Assembly: GCA_019244415.1 (NCBI GenBank)
Contig: JAFASN010000006.1
Location: forward strand, 34,473-98,472
Reading direction: 5' to 3'
DNA: 64,000 bases
DNA from: Verrucomicrobiota bacterium
GTDB taxonomy: Bacteria; Verrucomicrobiota; Verrucomicrobiia; Chthoniobacterales; UBA10450
Shown: positions 28,783-37,877 of the stretch, piece by piece
Layout: each line of letters starts with the position of its first letter
Position numbering within the stretch: the stretch's first letter is position 1
Made by a program: the position numbers and the translations under genes
Notes under the pieces: model-generated
The model's input: the letters and a program-made list of their open reading frames with translations, nothing else
Databases searched by the model: none
What the model was told of the DNA's origin: nothing

Positions 28783-29214
28783 ATGAGCAGCACCTACGAG
28801 AGCGATCGCGCCCCGGAGCCAGTAGGCGCGTTCCCGCACGCGAAACGCGCGGGCAATTTCCTCTTCCTTTCCGGGATCGGCCCCCGTACGCGTGGCACCA
28901 CGGAGATTCCCGGCGTTAAGCTTGGCAGCGACGGAGCCGTCGTTAGCTACGACATCGAGACGCAATGCCGGGCCGTGTTTGAGAACGTTCGCCTTGTCCT
29001 GGAAGACGCCGGCGCAAAATGGAACGACATTATCGATGTCACAGTCTTTCTTACTGACATCAAAAAAGATTTTCCCGCTTACAATCGTCTTTACGCCGAG
29101 TATTTCGCCGGTCCGAATAACCCCAACCCAACCCGCACCACGATCGAAGTACGCGCGTTGCCCACTCCAATCGCGATTGAGCTCAAAGTCATCGCTGCCG
29201 TTCCCGGGACGTAG
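28783..29214 (+). CDS. RidA/YjgF-family deaminase, 2-aminomuconate deaminase-like
   Basis: 143 residues with the trimeric RidA fold: FLFLSGIGPRTRG, then the helix YDIETQCRAVFENVRLVLEDAGAKW, the strand DIIDVTVFLTDIKKDFPAYN and the conserved PTRTTIEVRALP containing the active-site arginine. The opening PHAKRAGNFLFLSG and the acidic insert resemble 2-aminomuconate deaminases more than plain RidA imine deaminases. No catabolic neighbours support an aromatic pathway, so imine hydrolysis is the safer statement. Confidence 0.87.
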   Translation: MSSTYESDRAPEPVGAFPHAKRAGNFLFLSGIGPRTRGTTEIPGVKLGSDGAVVSYDIETQCRAVFENVRLVLEDAGAKWNDIIDVTVFLTDIKKDFPAYNRLYAEYFAGPNNPNPTRTTIEVRALPTPIAIELKVIAAVPGT

Positions 29215-29391
29215 CGCGAGCAGACGCGTATTCGCGCCAGTTACGATCACATGGCATCGCCTCCAGGAATCCTCGCCGCCGATCATGGTGAGCAGGATCG
29301 CTACTCACCAATCAATGTGCGGTAAAAAAAGCCGCGTTTCTCGCACAACGTACGTGCCACATCTGAGCCTCACGTGTAAGATGCTGCTCGG

Positions 29392-31410
29392 ATGTTAACC
29401 CTCACCCCGGTGTGCATCGTCTACTCGCAGGACGCTGACCTCGTCCGGCGGGTGAAGGCGTACGCGCGGAGCATGGCGCAGGTGCGCCACGTGGCTGAGC
29501 CGGACCGGCTCGAAGCCGTCCTCGAGCAAAGCGCGCCGGCCGTGGTCTTGATGGACCTGCGCGCACGTGAATGCCGCGACCTCATGGAACAGCTGGAGCG
29601 CGACTGGCCGGACTCGCTCCAGATCGCCCTCGGCACACCGCGTTCGGAGCCGTTGCGGGACGCGGAGAATTCGCCGGGCATTTACGCCGCGGAGGATTTG
29701 CAGCTCGAACGCCGGCCATTCCAGGCACTCATCGGTCGCGCCTTCGATTACCTGAAACTGATGCGGCAAAATCGGGATCTCCAGGAAGCAGCGATGACCA
29801 TCACTCCCGCACCGCTCGCGCCGTCAACCTCTGCTGCGGCGACGGAATCTCGTGCACATTCCTCAACACTGCCCCTGCTCCGTCTCCCCCGCGTGTTCCG
29901 AAAGCTGGAGAATGCCGAGACGTTGCTCGCAGGGCTAGTGGAAAATGTCGCGGACGCTGCCGGCGTGACGCGGGTGGGGATTTTTTCGCGGATTCGCCAG
30001 GGAGATAAGTACCGGCTGCGCGCCGGGCTGCATTGCCTGCCGGAGACGCACGAGATTGAGTACAGCGGGCGTGATCCGTTCGTGCGCTGGTTTGAAACCC
30101 ACGCGCACCTGATCTGGCGGCCAAATTTGCCGCACATTACTGATATGACGCAACGCGCGCTTCTGCGCCGCGCGCTCGATAGCTTCGGCGCGGAAGTGAT
30201 CGTGCCTTTGTACGGACGTACGCGAATCATCGGCTGGATTTTCTTTGGCTACGGAATCACCGGGGTGCCATTCGATCAGGGGCAGCTCGAGCGGCTGATG
30301 ATCCTGGCCGAGCATGTCGCAACGATGGTGGAGAACGCGCTCTTGTACGAAGAAATCACGCTGCAAAAAACGATGGCGGAAACGTTGCTCAAAAATATCC
30401 CGCCGGCGATCGTGGCGATTGACGATCAAGGAATGATCCGCTGGTTTAACGCGTCCGCCGAGACGATCCTCGGCGTGCGCGCGGCCGACGCATTGGGCCA
30501 TGCCGCCGAAGCTGCGGGACACCGAGTGGCGATGATGCTGCGCGACGCACTCGACTCGACTGAGAACGCTGACGCGCAGCAATGGATCGATCCGCGCACG
30601 CGGCGTTCTCTTTCTGTCGAAGTACGGCGGCTGGGCGACCCGCGCGCATCGCTCGGCGCAGTGGCCGTCATTCACGACGTGACCATGGAAGAGAATTTGC
30701 GCCAGAAACAGGAGTTGGTCGATCGTGCGGCGTTCTGGACTGATCTCGCCGCGAGCATGTCGCACGAAATCCGTAATCCCCTGGTCGCGATCAAAACCTT
30801 TGCCCAGTTGCTTCCGGAACGGTTCGATGACGCTGATTTCCGCAAGAGCTTCAGCGACGTGGTGGTGAACGAGGTCGAGCGGCTCGATAAAATTGTCTCG
30901 CAAATCAACACCTTTGCCCATCCTGGTGAACTGAAGATGCAGCCACTGGATATTCGTGAGCCGGTGCGGCGCGGTGTCGAGCTGGCGCGGAGCCGATTGA
31001 GCGGCAATGGCGAGGTGACGATCGAAGCCCAGCTGCCTCCGCACTTGCCGAAAGTCGTTGGGGACGAAAACGCGTTGGCGGAAGCGTTCGCCCATCTTGT
31101 CACTAACGCGGCCGAAGCGGCGCGCGCCGAGAAGAAACCGAAGGTGATGTTAACGGCGAAACAGATTCGCGAAGGCACACGCGATAGTGCGGTGCTCGTG
31201 ACCGTGCAGGACAACGGCCGCGGCATTGCGCCGGAAATGAAAGATAAAATGTTTTCTCCGTTCGCGACCACGAAACCGCGCGGTATGGGTCTCGGCCTGC
31301 CCATCGTCAAGCGAACCGTATTTGATCACAATGGGAGCGTTGACATTGAAAGTACCGGCCACGGCACGGCAGTAAACGTCGCTTTGCCCGTGAGCGAGAA
31401 CGGCGGCTGA
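29392..31410 (+). CDS. Cytoplasmic sensor histidine kinase with receiver-like, GAF and PAS domains
   Basis: 672 residues. The N-terminal ~120 resemble a receiver fold (VVLMDLRARE) but lack the usual acidic pair, so it may be a pseudo-receiver. A Pro/Ala linker is followed by a GAF domain (about 180-315), a PAS domain (about 325-430; IPPAIVAIDDQGMIRWFNASAE), HisKA with H458 in SMSHEIRNPL, and HATPase (VTNAAEAARAEKK, DNGRGIAPEM, GMGLGLPIVKR). It resembles NtrB/AtoS-type kinases that work with sigma-54 activators, but no such regulator is in the window. No transmembrane helix is seen. Confidence 0.92.
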   Translation: MLTLTPVCIVYSQDADLVRRVKAYARSMAQVRHVAEPDRLEAVLEQSAPAVVLMDLRARECRDLMEQLERDWPDSLQIALGTPRSEPLRDAENSPGIYAAEDLQLERRPFQALIGRAFDYLKLMRQNRDLQEAAMTITPAPLAPSTSAAATESRAHSSTLPLLRLPRVFRKLENAETLLAGLVENVADAAGVTRVGIFSRIRQGDKYRLRAGLHCLPETHEIEYSGRDPFVRWFETHAHLIWRPNLPHITDMTQRALLRRALDSFGAEVIVPLYGRTRIIGWIFFGYGITGVPFDQGQLERLMILAEHVATMVENALLYEEITLQKTMAETLLKNIPPAIVAIDDQGMIRWFNASAETILGVRAADALGHAAEAAGHRVAMMLRDALDSTENADAQQWIDPRTRRSLSVEVRRLGDPRASLGAVAVIHDVTMEENLRQKQELVDRAAFWTDLAASMSHEIRNPLVAIKTFAQLLPERFDDADFRKSFSDVVVNEVERLDKIVSQINTFAHPGELKMQPLDIREPVRRGVELARSRLSGNGEVTIEAQLPPHLPKVVGDENALAEAFAHLVTNAAEAARAEKKPKVMLTAKQIREGTRDSAVLVTVQDNGRGIAPEMKDKMFSPFATTKPRGMGLGLPIVKRTVFDHNGSVDIESTGHGTAVNVALPVSENGG

Positions 31411-31502
31411 CTGGTGATTACTTATGGTCGAATCGCCACGCGCAGCTACCTGCACCATTCAGCATTCACTGATCACGATCACCAGCGGCGCAGCCGCATT
31501 TC

Positions 31503-31985
31503 CTACTCTTCCGCTTCGCCTTCCGGATCAATCTCCGGCTTGAGCCCTTCCTCTTCCATCTTGCGCAGGACGTCGCTCATGTCTTCTACCTCGTCCCAGA
31601 CTTCCTGGCTCACGTAAATCGGCGCCTTTTGCTGCGTCGCCATGGCAATGCAATCACTTGGCCGCGCATCAAGTTCGATAATCTTTTTCTGCTGTAACTC
31701 GTTGGCGGCGGCGATAATCATCCGGGCATAGTACGTGGCATTCTTCAGGTCGTTAATAATCACGCGCTCCACGTGCGCGCCCACCGCTGTCATCAGGTGT
31801 GCCATCAGGTCATGCGTCAACGGCCGCTCCTTGCTGATCTCGCGCATGAACATCGTGATCGCGCTACCCACCGTCTGGTCCACGTAAATGATGAACACCT
31901 TTTCCGTGTTCCCGATGAACACCGCGCAACCGCCGCTCGTCGGTAACACCGCGCGCACATGCACCTCAATGACCGTCTTGTTCAC
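31503..31985 (-). CDS. Bifunctional nuclease family protein (DUF151)
   Basis: 160 residues matching the DUF151/BFN layout: VFIGNTEKVFIIYVDQTVGSAI, DLMAHLMTAVGAHVERVIINDL, FYA-like YYARMII, and LDARPSDCIAMA, the best conserved motif of the family, then an acidic tail. Family members cleave RNA and DNA in vitro or act as UvrC-like helpers; the true role in bacteria is unclear. It stands alone, convergent with the kinase gene. Confidence 0.9.
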   Translation of the reverse strand: MNKTVIEVHVRAVLPTSGGCAVFIGNTEKVFIIYVDQTVGSAITMFMREISKERPLTHDLMAHLMTAVGAHVERVIINDLKNATYYARMIIAAANELQQKKIIELDARPSDCIAMATQQKAPIYVSQEVWDEVEDMSDVLRKMEEEGLKPEIDPEGEAEE

Positions 31986-32171
31986 TGACGAACGGTACTA
32001 ATGCGCGAGAGAAATACAAGCTGCCGGCGCGTGTGTCCCCTCATCTGGAGATCGCGCGCGACAGCGGTCGGTTCGAATTCGTCGCTGCTGCCGCACGCCG
32101 CACATTTTTTTCAATCGCTCTTGCATGTGACACGCGATGCATAACTGTCCGCTACACCGCCCGCTGACGAA

Positions 32172-34130
32172 ATGACGAAGACCGATTGGGACCTCGAAGC
32201 GGCGAACGCGACTTACAACGTCGAAGGCTGGGGCTCAGGCTATTTTGCCATCAACGACAAAGGCAACGTTGTCGCACGGCCCTTGAAAGAGAACGGCGGG
32301 GAAATCGACATCCTCGAAGTCGTGCGGGAAGCGCGCAGGCGCGGACTCGCTTTCCCGCTTGTCATCCGGTTTCAGGATTTGCTGCGCCACCGCGTGGAAT
32401 CGGTGAACCGCGCCTTTGAGAACGCGATGCGCGAGTTCAATTACGGCAACAGCTATCGCGGCGTATTTCCCATCAAGGTCAACCAGCTCCGGGAAGTCAT
32501 CGAGGAGATCGTGGATGCCGGGTTGCCATTCCACTTCGGCCTGGAAGCCGGGAGCAAACCGGAGCTGGTAGCGGCGCTCGCGATGCACAAGGATCCCGAG
32601 AGCCTCATCATCTGCAACGGCTACAAGGATGCCTCTTTCGTGCGAATCGCGCTGCTTGGCCGCAAACTGGGCAAACCAGTCATCATCGTCGTCGAAAAGC
32701 TGGAGGAGCTGGAGCAAACCATTCGAGCATCCAAGGAGGTGGGCGTCGAACCGATGATCGGCATCCGTGTTCGGCTGAAGGCAAAAGGTGCAGGGAAATG
32801 GACGACGAGCGGAGGTGAAAACGCGAAGTTTGGTTTGGACACTGTCGGGCTCGTCACGGCCAGCGAGATGCTCCGGAGCCAGGGTTTGGCTCATTGTCTT
32901 AAACTGGTCCACTTCCACGTCGGCTCACAGGTGCCGGACATTTCCACTATTAAGCGAGCTGTGCGTGAAGCAGCTCGCTATTACTCAAAGATTGCCAAGC
33001 TCGGTCATGAGCTCGGTTACCTCGATGTCGGCGGCGGACTCGGAGTAGATTATGATGGTTCACGTTCTACCTTCGATAGTTCCACCAACTACTCGCTTCA
33101 GGAGTACGCGAACGACGTCGTCTGGAACATCATGGACGTATGCGACTCAGAAGCTGTGCCCCATCCCACTATCGTCAGCGAAGGTGGTCGGGCCATCGTC
33201 GCCCACCACTCCGTGCTCGTCATGGAAGCATTCAGTTCGATCGAAAAGTCAGCCGGAAAAGCGAAGGTCACTGCGACAGAGACAGATCATAAGCTGGTGC
33301 ATGACATTCTCGAGGTAAAACATCGTCTGAAACGGGGTAATCGTCTCGAGAGCCTGCACGACATTCAGCAGATCAAGGATGAAGCGCAACAAACCTTCGA
33401 CCTGGGGCTTCTGGATCTTGAGTCGAAGGCCAAGATCGACAGCCTTTACTGGCAGTTAGCTGCCCAGATCGTCGGGATGCATCGCGGCCTGCGATTTGTC
33501 CCTGATGAGATCAAGGAACTCGAGACTACGCTGGCCGATCAGTATATCTGTAACTTCTCTGTCTTTCAGTCACTGCTGGACCACTGGGCACTTGGACAGC
33601 TATTCCCCATCATTCCTATTCATCGGCTCGGCGAAGCGCCGGAGCGCAATGGAACCATCGTCGATATTACCTGCGACTCCGATGGCAAAGTGTGCAAGTT
33701 CATCGACCTGCAAGACGTTCGCGATACGGTACCGCTGCATAGAATAACTCCGGGCGAGCTGTACTATCTGGGCGTGTTTCTGGTCGGGGCGTACCAGGAC
33801 ATCATGGGTGACTTGCATAACCTTTTCGGCCGAGTCACCGAAGTTCACGTTTTTCTCGATCCCGATGAAGAATCGGGATGGTACATCGAGGAGGTAATTC
33901 AAGGCAGCACCATCGGCGAAGTGCTTTCAATGACGCAATGGGACAAGGTGGAGCTGATGCGCCTGCTTAAGTCGCAAGTAGATGCTTCGATCAAGAGCGA
34001 CAGACTGAAGCCCAGTGATGCGATGAAGCTGCTCTCGGATTACGAGCGGCTGCTTCAGGAATATACCTACCTTTCCTTGAGCGGGATCAAGCCGTTGCCG
34101 CCGCCGGGCAATTGGCTGCCACTAAGCTAA
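32172..34130 (+). CDS. speA: Biosynthetic arginine decarboxylase
   Basis: 652 residues, the expected length. The start YNVEGWGSGYFAINDKGNVVARP is typical of SpeA. The PLP lysine lies in FPIKVNQLREVIEEI; the substrate-site stretch GLEAGSKPEL and VGSQVPDI, the glycine loop DVGGGLGVDYDGS, and the C-terminal CNFSVFQSLLDHWALGQLFPI are all present. It makes agmatine from arginine, the first step to putrescine. asnS follows after 58 bp in the same direction. Confidence 0.96.
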   Translation: MTKTDWDLEAANATYNVEGWGSGYFAINDKGNVVARPLKENGGEIDILEVVREARRRGLAFPLVIRFQDLLRHRVESVNRAFENAMREFNYGNSYRGVFPIKVNQLREVIEEIVDAGLPFHFGLEAGSKPELVAALAMHKDPESLIICNGYKDASFVRIALLGRKLGKPVIIVVEKLEELEQTIRASKEVGVEPMIGIRVRLKAKGAGKWTTSGGENAKFGLDTVGLVTASEMLRSQGLAHCLKLVHFHVGSQVPDISTIKRAVREAARYYSKIAKLGHELGYLDVGGGLGVDYDGSRSTFDSSTNYSLQEYANDVVWNIMDVCDSEAVPHPTIVSEGGRAIVAHHSVLVMEAFSSIEKSAGKAKVTATETDHKLVHDILEVKHRLKRGNRLESLHDIQQIKDEAQQTFDLGLLDLESKAKIDSLYWQLAAQIVGMHRGLRFVPDEIKELETTLADQYICNFSVFQSLLDHWALGQLFPIIPIHRLGEAPERNGTIVDITCDSDGKVCKFIDLQDVRDTVPLHRITPGELYYLGVFLVGAYQDIMGDLHNLFGRVTEVHVFLDPDEESGWYIEEVIQGSTIGEVLSMTQWDKVELMRLLKSQVDASIKSDRLKPSDAMKLLSDYERLLQEYTYLSLSGIKPLPPPGNWLPLS

Positions 34131-34139
34131 CGGAGCCTT

Positions 34140-34186
34140 TGCTCCATCTCTGCTTGTCATTTTGAGCGAAGTCGAGGAACCTCGTA
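34140..34186 (+). repeat. Short dispersed-repeat-like sequence upstream of asnS
   Basis: The text TTGTCATTTTGAGCGAAGTC is very like a word found scattered in intergenic DNA of several bacterial phyla (TGTCATTTCGAGCGnAGTCGAG). It forms the gap between speA and asnS and provides an in-frame TTG that lengthens the asnS ORF spuriously. Only one copy is seen here, so repeat status rests on memory of other genomes. Confidence 0.35.
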
Positions 34187-34188
34187 CT

Positions 34189-35565
34189 ATGACCATGCCG
34201 GCGACAATTAAAAATGTTTTGCAGAGAACAAGGCCCGTCGCTGACCTGCAAGTACAAGGCTGGGTGCGCACGCGCCGGGATTCGAAGGACTTTTCTTTCA
34301 TCGAGCTAAATGACGGGTCATCGCTGAAAAATCTCCAGGTCATCGCGAAAAGCACGCTGCCTGAGTACTCAGAGGTGCTGCGCCTGATGACGGGAGCATC
34401 TATTCGCGTGCATGGTGATCTTGTCGCGTCGCAAGGAAAGGGACAGGCTTGGGAATTAGTAGCTGACAGGATCGAAGTAATCGGCCAATCGGACGACAGC
34501 TATCCGCTACAGAAGAAGGGACACACGCCTGAATTTCTTCGCGAGATCGCGCACCTGCGGCCGCGTTCCAATCTGTTTGGGGCAGTGTTTCGGGTTCGCA
34601 GCAAACTGGCTTTTGCCATCCATCGGTTTTTCCAGGAACGCGGATTTGTTTATGTGCACACGCCGGTGATTACCGGAAGTGATTGCGAAGGCGCCGGTGA
34701 GTTATTCCGGGTGAGTACAACGACTTCAGCAAAAAACCCACAAAACGACGATGCTCCGGCAGAGTTCTTTGGTCGGCCTACTTTCCTGAGCGTGAGTGGC
34801 CAGCTCGAGGCAGAAGCTTTCGCCTGCGCCTTCTCGAAAGTTTACACTTTCGGCCCCACCTTTCGCGCGGAGAACTCGAATACTTCAAGACATGCCAGCG
34901 AGTTCTGGATGATTGAGCCGGAGATGGCGTTTTGCGATCTCGCCTGCAACATGGATCTCGCGGAAGAATTGGTGAAGTATCTTGTGCGCAGGACGCGCGA
35001 GGAGTGCGCTGAAGACTTGGAGTTGTTCGCCAGGTTTGTTGACAAGGAACTACTCACACGGCTGGACTTCGTACTCGCCCGGCCATTTCACCGAATTACG
35101 TACTCGGAAGCCATCGAACTACTCTCTGCCAGCGCGGAGAACTTTTCCTTTCCTGTAAAGTACGGCCTAAACCTGCAATCAGAACACGAACGGTGGCTAA
35201 CTGAAAAGCACTTCAAGTCGCCGGTAACTATTTTTAACTACCCGCGGGAAATCAAGCCGTTCTACATGCGAGCGAATGATGACGGGAAAACCGTGGCAGC
35301 GATGGACCTTCTAGTACCTGGGATCGGTGAAATCGTGGGCGGGAGTCAACGCGAGGAGCGGCTGGAAGTCCTGCGGCAAAACATGCGGCAGCACCAGATG
35401 AATGAAGCTGAGTACAAGTGGTATCTGGACCTGCGGCGGTACGGTACTGTCCCCCACTCCGGATTTGGTCTCGGTTTCGAGCGCATGCTCATGTTTGTCA
35501 CCGGAGTGCCGAACATTCGGGATGTCATCCCATTCGCACGGACGCCGGGCAATGCTGAGTTTTAG
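34189..35565 (+). CDS. asnS: Asparaginyl-tRNA synthetase
   Basis: From ATG 34189 the protein has 458 residues: OB-fold anticodon-binding domain ([23 protein letters not shown]), then class II catalytic motifs: motif 1 region [16 protein letters not shown], motif 2 [21 protein letters not shown], and motif 3 [15 protein letters not shown]. The [14 protein letters not shown] form and the overall length mark AsnRS rather than AspRS. The ORF-track TTG start at 34162 lies in repeat-like sequence and adds no conserved residue. Its stop overlaps the convergent hydrolase stop by 4 bp. Confidence 0.95.
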   Translation: MTMPATIKNVLQRTRPVADLQVQGWVRTRRDSKDFSFIELNDGSSLKNLQVIAKSTLPEYSEVLRLMTGASIRVHGDLVASQGKGQAWELVADRIEVIGQSDDSYPLQKKGHTPEFLREIAHLRPRSNLFGAVFRVRSKLAFAIHRFFQERGFVYVHTPVITGSDCEGAGELFRVSTTTSAKNPQNDDAPAEFFGRPTFLSVSGQLEAEAFACAFSKVYTFGPTFRAENSNTSRHASEFWMIEPEMAFCDLACNMDLAEELVKYLVRRTREECAEDLELFARFVDKELLTRLDFVLARPFHRITYSEAIELLSASAENFSFPVKYGLNLQSEHERWLTEKHFKSPVTIFNYPREIKPFYMRANDDGKTVAAMDLLVPGIGEIVGGSQREERLEVLRQNMRQHQMNEAEYKWYLDLRRYGTVPHSGFGLGFERMLMFVTGVPNIRDVIPFARTPGNAEF

Positions 35566-36152
35566 CAGACTTCCCGGACAAAAGCGCGCACAGCTTCGAG
35601 CGTCTGCTGGTCAACTTCGGCCTGTGTCTCACCGCGTCCGATTAGCTCGCGTTTTCGGACGGCGAGGGAATGATCGCCCCCTTCTACCACGTGAAGGAAA
35701 TTGCGCGCCTTCATCTCGCCACGGATCCTCTGCAATAGATCGAGCGGGCAAAGCGGATCACGCGTACCCTGGAGGAAGAGAATAGGTGTTTGTATTTGTC
35801 GCAGTACTCCATCGCGCAAGCGGGAGATATCACCGCCGCCGCAGAGCGGATAACCCATGCAGATCAGCCCCTTGACCTGCTCTTGCAGCGCCACATGACA
35901 ACCAATGCGGCCGCCCATGCTTTTACCTATCAGAACTACAGGCTCGCCGCTTTCTCGCGCAGCGGCGAGAGCGCGCCGGTGGCAGGCGATTAGCTGCGGC
36001 AGGCCATCTGGCCGTCGCCGGCGTTGCGCAGCATAATCGTAGTCAAATAGCTGCACGCGACCAAGCGCTTCCAGCTGCGCGGCCCACCGCTGCATCCAGT
36101 GGTGGGAGGAAGGCGCGCCTGCACCTGGCGCGAAAAGCAGGAGAGGTGTCAT
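35562..36152 (-). CDS. Alpha/beta hydrolase of the KANL3/Tex30 (dienelactone-hydrolase-like) group
   Basis: 196 residues. Nucleophile elbow GKSMGGR with the catalytic Ser, acid in LQGTRDPLCP and His in EGGDHSL; the opening LLLFAPGAGAPSSHHWM is characteristic of the small KANL3/Tex30 hydrolases. Substrate unknown. The ATG overlaps the Nudix stop by 4 bp, and the Nudix gene in turn sits 1 bp after the DoxX-like gene, so the three form one minus-strand operon. Confidence 0.87.
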   Translation of the reverse strand: MTPLLLFAPGAGAPSSHHWMQRWAAQLEALGRVQLFDYDYAAQRRRRPDGLPQLIACHRRALAAARESGEPVVLIGKSMGGRIGCHVALQEQVKGLICMGYPLCGGGDISRLRDGVLRQIQTPILFLQGTRDPLCPLDLLQRIRGEMKARNFLHVVEGGDHSLAVRKRELIGRGETQAEVDQQTLEAVRAFVREVC

Positions 36153-36610
36153 TCCGATTCAACGATCGTCGATAAGCGATCCAGAAACGCCACTTGCGCT
36201 GGATTAATCTTCGCGCGTGCGATTTCCAGTGGGAAGAACTCAGCGCGATCGATCTCCGGAAACGTGGTGAACTTACCCGACCTAGGCGGCCACTCCAGAG
36301 TAAAGGTGTTAGAGTCTAGCTCGAAGTTATCTTCCAAGTCACCCGCAAAGGCCCACGCGTAAACAATCTTGCCACCTTTTTGTTTCACCGAGCCAAGCTC
36401 AATCCAGTTTCCCTTGGGCCTGACACCGAGCTCTTCTTCAAACTCAATCTGCGCGCGCGAGAGCAGGTCTTCGTTCTCTCCCACTTCTCCTTTGGGAATA
36501 CTCCACGCTCCCAGGTCCTTATTGCGAAAGAACGGACCACCTGGATGCACCAGTAATACTTCCAGGCAATTACGGCGGCGGAACATGAGTAAGCCGCCGC
36601 TCAGTTTCAC
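36149..36610 (-). CDS. Nudix hydrolase
   Basis: 153 residues. The Nudix box is present as GEVGENEDLLSRAQIEFEEELGV: the glycine, first Glu and the EEELG metal-binding core fit, but the consensus Arg before the core (REx2EE) is replaced by Ile, a deviation that may change activity. The opening SGGLLMFRR and WSIPKGEV match the DUF-like NUDIX group that acts on nucleoside diphosphate derivatives. Translationally coupled to the hydrolase downstream (ATGA). Confidence 0.88.
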   Translation of the reverse strand: MKLSGGLLMFRRRNCLEVLLVHPGGPFFRNKDLGAWSIPKGEVGENEDLLSRAQIEFEEELGVRPKGNWIELGSVKQKGGKIVYAWAFAGDLEDNFELDSNTFTLEWPPRSGKFTTFPEIDRAEFFPLEIARAKINPAQVAFLDRLSTIVESE

Positions 36611-36611
36611 G

Positions 36612-37025
36612 CTAGTACGCCAGCAGGTAGATCGCTGCGACAGTCAGGATAAAGTACGGAACTAACACCGCCGCTCCGGCATACTCCTTTGCCATTCGTT
36701 GTCCAAAGAAAAGAGCGAGGAGCGCAATCGCGGAAACGACTGCCCCGTAAAACGAAATGGTCGAGCTGTGGCCGGTAAGCAGAACAAGGAAACCGATCGC
36801 GGTAAGTACACCAGCAGCAAGCTCGAGTACCGTGATCACCAGAAGCAGGAGCGGCACGCTGCCGCGCAACGCGCTTTTCGCGAAGTGGCCGGTGAGCCAT
36901 TGCAAGTTGCCAGCGCGGTCCAGCACCTTGTCGATGCCTGATTGCAGAAAAAGGATGGCAAGGAATGCGGAGGCGAGCAGTTGCAAGACCCAGACGGCTC
37001 CCCCGGGCGTATGCAGGTTCCACAT
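36612..37025 (-). CDS. DoxX-like four-helix membrane protein
   Basis: 137 residues with four hydrophobic helices (LLASAFLAILFLQSGIDKVL, LLLLVITVLELAAGVL, ISFYGAVVSAIALLALFF, LVPYFILTVAAIYLLAY); the first-helix FLQSGIDKVL pattern is DoxX-like. Such proteins are poorly understood; some take part in quinone or redox homeostasis. First gene of the DoxX-Nudix-hydrolase run. Confidence 0.75.
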   Translation of the reverse strand: MWNLHTPGGAVWVLQLLASAFLAILFLQSGIDKVLDRAGNLQWLTGHFAKSALRGSVPLLLLVITVLELAAGVLTAIGFLVLLTGHSSTISFYGAVVSAIALLALFFGQRMAKEYAGAAVLVPYFILTVAAIYLLAY

Positions 37026-37124
37026 GGCCGCAGCTTAACACCAACTCCACTCCGGATGGCAAGCGCGAGCAGTGCGAAGTTCATGGCTGAGGCAGCCGTT
37101 AGGCGATCGCAGGATGGGGCGAGT

Positions 37125-37664
37125 CTAAACAGTCCGCAGGCGCTGATGTTTCACTAATCGCTGGCGGACGCCGACAGCATAGACCAGATAATAGCCGATG
37201 ACCGCGGCTGCGACAGCGAGCGAAATGGCAGTCCCCGGGAGATTCAGCCACGTGTGGTGCTGTGCACTGGTCGTGTGCAAGCCACGCGACCATGCATACA
37301 CCAGGCGCCCAGCGATCGCGCCCACAATGAGAAAAGCCATCCACCTGCTCGGTGTATAGTACAGCCGTTCGCCGCGCGCTTCCCACCGTGTGAACGAAAG
37401 CCCGAGAATGCCGATCATCCCGCCAGCGGCAATTCCCAGAACCGCGCACACAAATGCCTGGTGGACCCAGATCGATGTGCAGGCTGCCGCGATAAGAAAA
37501 AATGTCGCGGCCAGCGCGGTCGTCCACACGTTTACCGTCGCGATCCAGCGGCGCCCTTCCCGCCGCGCGGTGCCGGCGCGATAACGTGAAACGATCGAGA
37601 GCGCGATCCCGACGATCAATGTTAATAGTACGACAAAAAGCAGCGCCAGTATCAGGAATGGCAT
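37125..37664 (-). CDS. Unknown membrane protein (CcdC/DUF1453-like)
   Basis: The ORF starts at 37688, but MPFLILALLFVVLL from 37664 begins directly with the first helix and is preferred. About five hydrophobic helices over 179 residues; a conserved-looking loop RWEARGERLYYTPSRWMAFLIVG resembles CcdC/DUF1453 proteins. No function can be given. A 99-bp gap separates it from the DoxX-like gene downstream. Confidence 0.6.
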   Translation of the reverse strand: MPFLILALLFVVLLTLIVGIALSIVSRYRAGTARREGRRWIATVNVWTTALAATFFLIAAACTSIWVHQAFVCAVLGIAAGGMIGILGLSFTRWEARGERLYYTPSRWMAFLIVGAIAGRLVYAWSRGLHTTSAQHHTWLNLPGTAISLAVAAAVIGYYLVYAVGVRQRLVKHQRLRTV

Positions 37665-37827
37665 CCCGCAATTTAGCGGGGTTCGCAATTCGGCAATCGC
37701 GGCCGGGAAATCAGTCCCGGAATCGGTTCAGCTGAATCCCAATACCGGCACAGCAGCGGCGTTGCGGCATTCTTCGTTGCGGTGGTAAGTACGGCTGCCG
37801 GCGCGGCTTATGATTTCGAGCTTGTCT

Positions 37828-37845
37828 TTGGCACGGCCGTTGCAT
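37828..37845 (+). promoter_or_regulatory. Sigma-54 (RpoN) -24/-12 promoter
   Basis: TTGGCACG GCCG TTGCAT matches the RpoN consensus TGGCACG-N4-TTGCW at every conserved position, with the correct 12-nt step between the -24 GG and -12 GC. Transcription would begin near 37856, about 22 nt before the start of the LolA-fold-like gene at 37878, and probably continue into the large BNR protein gene 2 bp after it. Confidence 0.7.
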
Positions 37846-37877
37846 AACCCTCGACGCGCACGTATTCCGCTGCTCTT

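Noticed and set aside
29343-29360. Minus-strand near-match to a sigma-54 promoter
   Set aside because: The -12 element reads TTGT rather than TTGC and it points at the end of the RidA gene, not at a gene start.
29935-31095. 386-residue minus-strand ORF
   Set aside because: Shadow of the GAF/PAS kinase gene with Arg/His-rich translation and no domain.
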